Below the pieces are notes generated by a model. The model was not told the DNA's origin. It did no database searches and was given only the letters and a program-made list of their open reading frames with translations. Positions 5,931 through 9,657 of a stretch of DNA of 9,657 nucleotides are shown one piece after another. The translations under genes and the position numbers were made by a program. This DNA is from Verrucomicrobiota bacterium. GTDB taxonomy: Bacteria; Verrucomicrobiota; Verrucomicrobiia; Limisphaerales; UBA9464. Location: positions 1 to 9,657 of the forward strand of contig CANHYD010000066.1 of the NCBI GenBank assembly GCA_947464705.1. The letters run 5' to 3'. Numbering within the stretch: the first letter of the stretch is position 1; every line of letters begins with the position of its first letter.

Positions 5931-7412
5931 ATGGCGTTCCTGTCGTTCCACGCGATCTCCAAGGCCTACCCGGGGGTTCAGGCTCTCTCGGAGGTGTCGT
6001 TTTCCGTCGCGGAGGGCAGTTGCCACGCCCTGATGGGTGAAAACGGTGCGGGCAAGAGCACCTTGGGAAAGATTCTGGCAGGCATCGCGGTAGCAGACGT
6101 CGGGGAGATCCGGTTGAGGGGTGTCCCCATCTGCCCCCGGAATCCGGGTGAGGCGAGGGCGCTGGGCATCGCCATGGTCCACCAAGAATTGGCCTTCTGC
6201 CCTGAGCTCTCCATTGCCGAGAACTTGTGTCTGGGGAGTTGGCCGCATCGACGGGGTTGGGTAGATCGGGAGGCGATGCGCGAAACGGCTCGTCGTTTGC
6301 TGGCAGAAGTGGGCTTCGATGAAGACGTGGATCGGTTGGTCGGCGAATTGACCACTGGCCAGGAGCAACTCCTCCAAATTGCCGCCGCTGTCGGAACCGG
6401 CGCTCGAGTCTTGGTGTTTGACGAGCCCACCAGTTCGCTCTCCGCGGTGGAGAGCGAGCGTCTCTTCGATCTGCTGGCGGACCTCAAGCGTCGCGGATTT
6501 ACGGTGGTCTATGTCTCCCATCGCATGGAGGAGATTTTTCGGCTGTGCGACACGATCACAGTGCTTCGGGATGGCCATCATGTGGCGACCGAGATGGCTG
6601 CCCATTCCGACCATGATCGCCTGGTGCGGCAAATGGTGGGTCGATCGGTCGACCATCCGGAACCGGCCCATCTTCGCCAAGCGTTGGGAGATCGCGTGCT
6701 GGAGGTGGAACGCATCTCGTCGCCTGCCCGTTTCCAGGACGTGAGCCTGACCTTGCGGCGTGGTGAGATACTGGGGATTGCCGGGTTGGTGGGTTCCGGT
6801 CGCAGCGAAGTAGCCCAAGCGATCTTTGGGCTGGATCCGAGGCGAACCGGGAGGGTTTCCGTGGATGGACGCGTGATCCCCCGAGGGGACGTGACGTCTG
6901 CGATGGAGGCCGGGGTCGGTTTGCTGCCGGAGGATCGCAAGCGACAGGGGTTGGTGCTGGGGCTGAACGGCCGTGAGAATGGGTCGCTGGCAGTTCTCCG
7001 GCGTTGGTCGCACTGGGGTTGGATGGATCGCCGCCGCGAGCGGGAGCAGATCGAGGAATTGTTCGGTCAGTTGCAGGTCAAATCGCCCACGATCGAGGCC
7101 GCCGTTGAGGGATTGAGTGGCGGGAACCAGCAGAAGATCGCCTTGGCCAAGTGGTTGGCCCGGGAGTGCCGGGTGCTGGTGGTCGATGAGCCGACTCGGG
7201 GTGTGGACGTGGGAGCCAAAGCCGAGATCCACCGATTGCTCGACCAGTTGGCCTGTGACGGGATGGCCATCTTGTTGATTTCGAGCGAACTGCCTGAAGT
7301 GATGGGCCTGAGTCGCCGGTTGCTGGTGATGCGAGCCGGGCGTGTGGCTGGTCAATTCGAACGGTCAGAATTCCAACAGGCCGCCATTTTGCGCTGCATG
7401 GTGGGGCCTTGA
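5931..7412 (+). CDS. Sugar-type ABC transporter ATP-binding protein (RbsA/MglA/XylG family, two ATPase domains)
   Basis: This 493-residue tandem ATPase is of the ribose/galactose/xylose importer class, which energises uptake at the inner membrane. Domain 1 has Walker A GENGAGKST (36-44), a Q-loop region MVHQELAF, signature-like LTTGQEQ (140-146), Walker B LVFDEP (161-166) and the H-loop His197 in YVSHRME. Domain 2 has the degenerate Walker A GLVGSGRSE (285-293, no Lys), signature LSGGNQQ (395-401) and Walker B VLVVDEPTRGVD (415-426), with SSE in place of the H-loop. The degenerate second site is normal for this family. Length is also normal. It follows hisS by 27 bp without a clear ribosome-binding site. 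No permease or periplasmic binding protein gene lies on either side, and the next gene is convergent, so its partners must be encoded elsewhere. The substrate cannot be told from the sequence; related ATPases also serve nucleoside and autoinducer-2 importers. Confidence 0.93.
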   Translation: MAFLSFHAISKAYPGVQALSEVSFSVAEGSCHALMGENGAGKSTLGKILAGIAVADVGEIRLRGVPICPRNPGEARALGIAMVHQELAFCPELSIAENLCLGSWPHRRGWVDREAMRETARRLLAEVGFDEDVDRLVGELTTGQEQLLQIAAAVGTGARVLVFDEPTSSLSAVESERLFDLLADLKRRGFTVVYVSHRMEEIFRLCDTITVLRDGHHVATEMAAHSDHDRLVRQMVGRSVDHPEPAHLRQALGDRVLEVERISSPARFQDVSLTLRRGEILGIAGLVGSGRSEVAQAIFGLDPRRTGRVSVDGRVIPRGDVTSAMEAGVGLLPEDRKRQGLVLGLNGRENGSLAVLRRWSHWGWMDRRREREQIEELFGQLQVKSPTIEAAVEGLSGGNQQKIALAKWLARECRVLVVDEPTRGVDVGAKAEIHRLLDQLACDGMAILLISSELPEVMGLSRRLLVMRAGRVAGQFERSEFQQAAILRCMVGP

Positions 7413-7501
7413 AGTCGGAGTCTCCGGCCGCGCCCGACCGCCGGCGGGGCTTTAGTCGCGGTTCTCGGGGTAGACGCTCTTGGGGTTGGACCCGTTTGCG
7501 A

Positions 7502-8680
7502 TCAGCCCAGCGGGTGGAATCCGCGCTCCGCGAAGCGGGCGAGAGTCCACGCGTACTCGTTCACCAATTGGTCCACAACATCGCGCTGCTTCATGGCCGC
7601 GGGCATGACCTCCCAGGTGTAGGTCTCCATTTCAAAATGCTGGCAAAGACCTGGCTGTGCCTTTACCGCATCCAGGACTCCGATGAGGTGGTCGGCCGTC
7701 GTGTCGAATCCCCCCTGGGGAGCCGAGTGCAAGGGGATGTGGAAATGGATCCGCCATTCGGGCAGGGGGATTCCCGGTGCCGGTGCCGGGGTGGCCAATG
7801 CCTCGTGGAGGTCGGCATGCCGGACGAGGGTGCCGTCGGCGCGTCGTTCGATGACCTGATGGAAATAGATGTCTTCGGCGAAGGCTTGAAGCGATTGGCG
7901 GATCTCGGTCGTGGGACGCACGCTCAAGGCGTTGCTCAGGTGGATTTTGCTCAACCGGATGCCCGCGGACTGCAACCGAGCCAAGGCCTCGGTCGGCGTC
8001 TCGTACTCGATGGCCAGGTGGCAGCAGTCGTAGTTGACACCCACATGACGGTCGATACGCCGGTCTCCGGGCCGCTGAGCCCGCAGTCTGTCGAAATAAC
8101 TCACGCACTCGCTGGTGGTCTCGAGGGTGCACAGCGGTTCGGGTTCCAGTCCTAGGTGCAAGTCATGGCCGGATTGGCTGGAGAGCTCATCCAGGAAATC
8201 GACGCATTCCCAGAGTTGCAGCAGGGCGCGTTGCTCATCATCGGGCGAGCGTCGGAAGGCTTTGTACGACACCGGTACGGTGCTGACGCTGCCAGACATT
8301 CCCGGCGGCAGGAGGTCGGCGAGGATCCGGAAGAGCCTTCGGGTATAGGCCAACCGCTCGGGCTGTGACCAGTCCGGGGCGTACACTTGTTCCTTCACCC
8401 GCTGCCCGTGGAACTGGCCATAAGGGAACCCGTTGATGGTGAACACGTAGGCATTGTTGCGTTTCAGCCATTCTTGAAACGCCCGGAAGGTGCCCGGTTC
8501 GATAAGCTCCCGGGAGGCGCGGTCACTCAGTCGGAGTCCAATGGCGTAGGGGCGCCCTGAGGAGACCCGGGCTTGAACCGCTCGTGTATGCAGTTCCAAA
8601 CCCGCGAAGGTCTCGGTCCAACTTTCCCCCCGATGGATATTGGTGCAATAGGCCAGGTGCAGTCCGTCGGTCAGTTGCAT
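7502..8680 (-). CDS. eboE: EboE-family metabolite traffic protein (xylose-isomerase-like TIM barrel)
   Basis: The 392-residue protein starts MQLTDGLHLAYCTNIHRGESW, which matches the EboE opening (H-L-x-Y-C-T-N-I-H-x-G-E-x-W). Further family-like segments are INGFPYGQFHG (82-92), GLEPEP (177-182), GVNYDCCHLAIEYE (214-227), KIHLSNAL (245-252), HFHIPLH (312-318) and ETYTWEVMP (352-360) near the end. The Glu, Asp and His residues in these strands look like a metal site of a sugar-isomerase-type TIM barrel. In cyanobacteria the ebo cluster is linked to moving a secondary-metabolite precursor (scytonemin pathway) to the periplasm; EboE's own reaction is not known to me. No eboA, B, C, D or F lies next to it here. 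ATG 8680 fits the family N-terminus. ATG 8737 has a better ribosome-binding site (AGGAAAGG) and would add 19 residues. The gene is convergent with the ABC ATPase gene across 89 bp. Confidence 0.85.
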   Translation of the reverse strand: MQLTDGLHLAYCTNIHRGESWTETFAGLELHTRAVQARVSSGRPYAIGLRLSDRASRELIEPGTFRAFQEWLKRNNAYVFTINGFPYGQFHGQRVKEQVYAPDWSQPERLAYTRRLFRILADLLPPGMSGSVSTVPVSYKAFRRSPDDEQRALLQLWECVDFLDELSSQSGHDLHLGLEPEPLCTLETTSECVSYFDRLRAQRPGDRRIDRHVGVNYDCCHLAIEYETPTEALARLQSAGIRLSKIHLSNALSVRPTTEIRQSLQAFAEDIYFHQVIERRADGTLVRHADLHEALATPAPAPGIPLPEWRIHFHIPLHSAPQGGFDTTADHLIGVLDAVKAQPGLCQHFEMETYTWEVMPAAMKQRDVVDQLVNEYAWTLARFAERGFHPLG

Positions 8681-8782
8681 GTGGGAGAATTGAACCTCGG
8701 CCGGCTTCCGAGAAAAAGCCCCGTTTAGGGAAAGCATCTCCAACAGCCTTTCCTGTTTCTGGGCAACCATTACGATCGGGAC

Positions 8783-9657
8783 GTGCACAGAAATTGGATG
8801 TTCGCGATTTTTGCCGCCCTGCTGGTGTTTGTTGAAACGCTTTCTGCGCAGTCGGTGATCATCAGTGAGGTGATGTACGAACCGCCCGGCGGCTCCGCGT
8901 ATGCTGAGGCGGAATTCCTAGAACTCTTGAACCCGGGATCCCAACCGGCCGATCTTTCGGGTGCGGTTTTTTCAGCGGGAATCACCTTCACGTTTCCCAC
9001 TCCGTTTTTTTTGAAACCCAACGCTCGGGTGGTGATTTGTCGCAACCCCGCGGTGTTCACGGCGCGTTATGGGCCGGTGACGGGATTGGTGACTGGGTCT
9101 TATTCGGGGGCCCTGAACAATGGCGGAGAGACGATTATCCTGAACAGCGCCAGCGGGGCGATCTTGGCTCAGATCAAATACGGGATCGACGGCGATTGGC
9201 CCACACGGCCCGCTGGCAAGGGGGGCTCCATTGAATGGGTGGACCCCTTGGCAGATCCCGCAGTCGCAGCGAATTGGCGGGCCAGCGCTGAATACTTTGG
9301 TTCTCCGGGAACGGCAGGCGGCGGTGCGCAGAATCGGGTGGTGATCAATGAATTGCTGGCTCACACCGATCCGCCCCTCGAGGATGCGGTGGAGTTGTTC
9401 AACCGAACCGAACAGCCCATCGATGTCGGAGGGTGGTTCCTATCCAACGATCTGATCGACCCGTTCCGCTTTCGCATTCCTCCGGGGACCGTGGTTCCGC
9501 CCCGGGGTTTCCGGATGATTTACGAATATCAGTTCAACCCACTCCAGCCGGCCGCCGGTCGCACGGCCTTCACGTTTGGTGCCGCGCGCGGTGGCATCGT
9601 GACGCTGCTGTCCGCTGATACCGCCGGCACGCCTCTCCGCTGGGAAGATGTTCAGGA
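8783..9657 (+). CDS. Secreted lamin-tail-domain protein, N-terminal part (runs off the right edge)
   Basis: About 291 residues are visible. From GTG 8783 the N-terminus is MHRNWMFAIFAALLVFVETLSAQS, a Sec signal peptide with probable cleavage after the Ala before QS. ATG 8798 is an alternative start, but it loses the positively charged n-region. The mature part opens with VIISEVMYEPPGG and AEFLELLNPGSQPADLSG, the signature of a lamin-tail (LTD, immunoglobulin-like) domain covering about residues 24-145. A linker with NWRASAEYFGSPGTAGG follows. A second LTD begins at VVINELLAHTDPP, with EDAVELFNRTEQPIDVGGWFLSN, and runs to the edge. Such proteins are common, often large and multidomain, in verrucomicrobia and planctomycetes, and are thought to act at the cell surface or outside the cell, sometimes joined to CotH or nuclease domains. 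What lies downstream of the edge decides the function. It is divergent from eboE. Confidence 0.85.
   Translation, partial: MHRNWMFAIFAALLVFVETLSAQSVIISEVMYEPPGGSAYAEAEFLELLNPGSQPADLSGAVFSAGITFTFPTPFFLKPNARVVICRNPAVFTARYGPVTGLVTGSYSGALNNGGETIILNSASGAILAQIKYGIDGDWPTRPAGKGGSIEWVDPLADPAVAANWRASAEYFGSPGTAGGGAQNRVVINELLAHTDPPLEDAVELFNRTEQPIDVGGWFLSNDLIDPFRFRIPPGTVVPPRGFRMIYEYQFNPLQPAAGRTAFTFGAARGGIVTLLSADTAGTPLRWEDVQ

Noticed and set aside
4593..7355. A 920-codon open frame on the minus strand, antisense to hisS and the ABC ATPase gene
   Set aside because: Its translation is rich in His, Gln and Arg with no recognisable domain. It mirrors the codon bias of two clear genes on the other strand and runs across their intergenic gap. 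High GC at third codon positions explains the lack of stops.
7432..7453. A GC-rich imperfect hairpin followed by TTT in the gap between the convergent ABC and eboE genes
   Set aside because: Only four outer and two inner base pairs form, with mismatches between, and the T-run is three bases. It is too weak to call a terminator.
7409..8155. A 248-codon plus-strand frame whose TTG overlaps the ABC gene stop
   Set aside because: Nearly all of it is antisense to the well-supported eboE, and it shows no transmembrane segments, so it is not the missing permease.

Overview
The window looks like chromosomal DNA of a high-GC Gram-negative bacterium, most likely a verrucomicrobium (Pedosphaera/Limisphaera type) or a relative in the PVC group. 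This is inference from the gene mix: a type II secretion pseudopilin cluster, an unusual class of histidyl-tRNA synthetase, an EboE-family protein and a secreted lamin-tail protein. No rRNA or other phylogenetic marker is present to confirm it. I see no tRNA, CRISPR array, insertion sequence or phage gene.

Layout. (1) Positions 1-2301, minus strand: four prepilin-type genes in the order gspG, gspH, gspI, gspJ, tightly packed, with gspJ running off the left edge. They encode the major and minor pseudopilins of a type II secretion system. GspH carries a large Ser/Asp/Gly-rich insertion, and a small heptamer repeat lies between gspH and gspI. (2) Positions 2421-4531, minus strand: ilvB, the acetolactate synthase large subunit, closed by a strong intrinsic terminator. 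It is preceded by a leader that looks like a classical transcription attenuator: a 25-codon leader peptide with the core VVPVLV, all four valines encoded by GTA, then a GC-rich hairpin with a U-tract, and a sequence that could form an antiterminator. (3) Positions 4644-7412, plus strand: hisS (histidyl-tRNA synthetase), divergent from ilvB, then a two-domain sugar-type ABC transporter ATPase with no permease or binding protein beside it. (4) Positions 7502-8680, minus strand: a lone eboE-like TIM-barrel gene, convergent with the ABC gene. (5) Positions 8783-9657, plus strand: the 5' part of a secreted protein with two lamin-tail domains, divergent from eboE and cut by the right edge.

How the parts work together. 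The pseudopilins form the periplasmic piston that drives export of folded proteins, and proteins such as the signal-peptide-bearing lamin-tail protein belong to the cell-surface or secreted fraction, though no direct link is shown. The ilvB/hisS divergent region controls two amino-acid-related genes, and only ilvB shows visible leader regulation. The candidate ilvB attenuator is the most interesting element. The rest is ordinary housekeeping and accessory content, with some unusual details in GspH, HisRS and IlvB.
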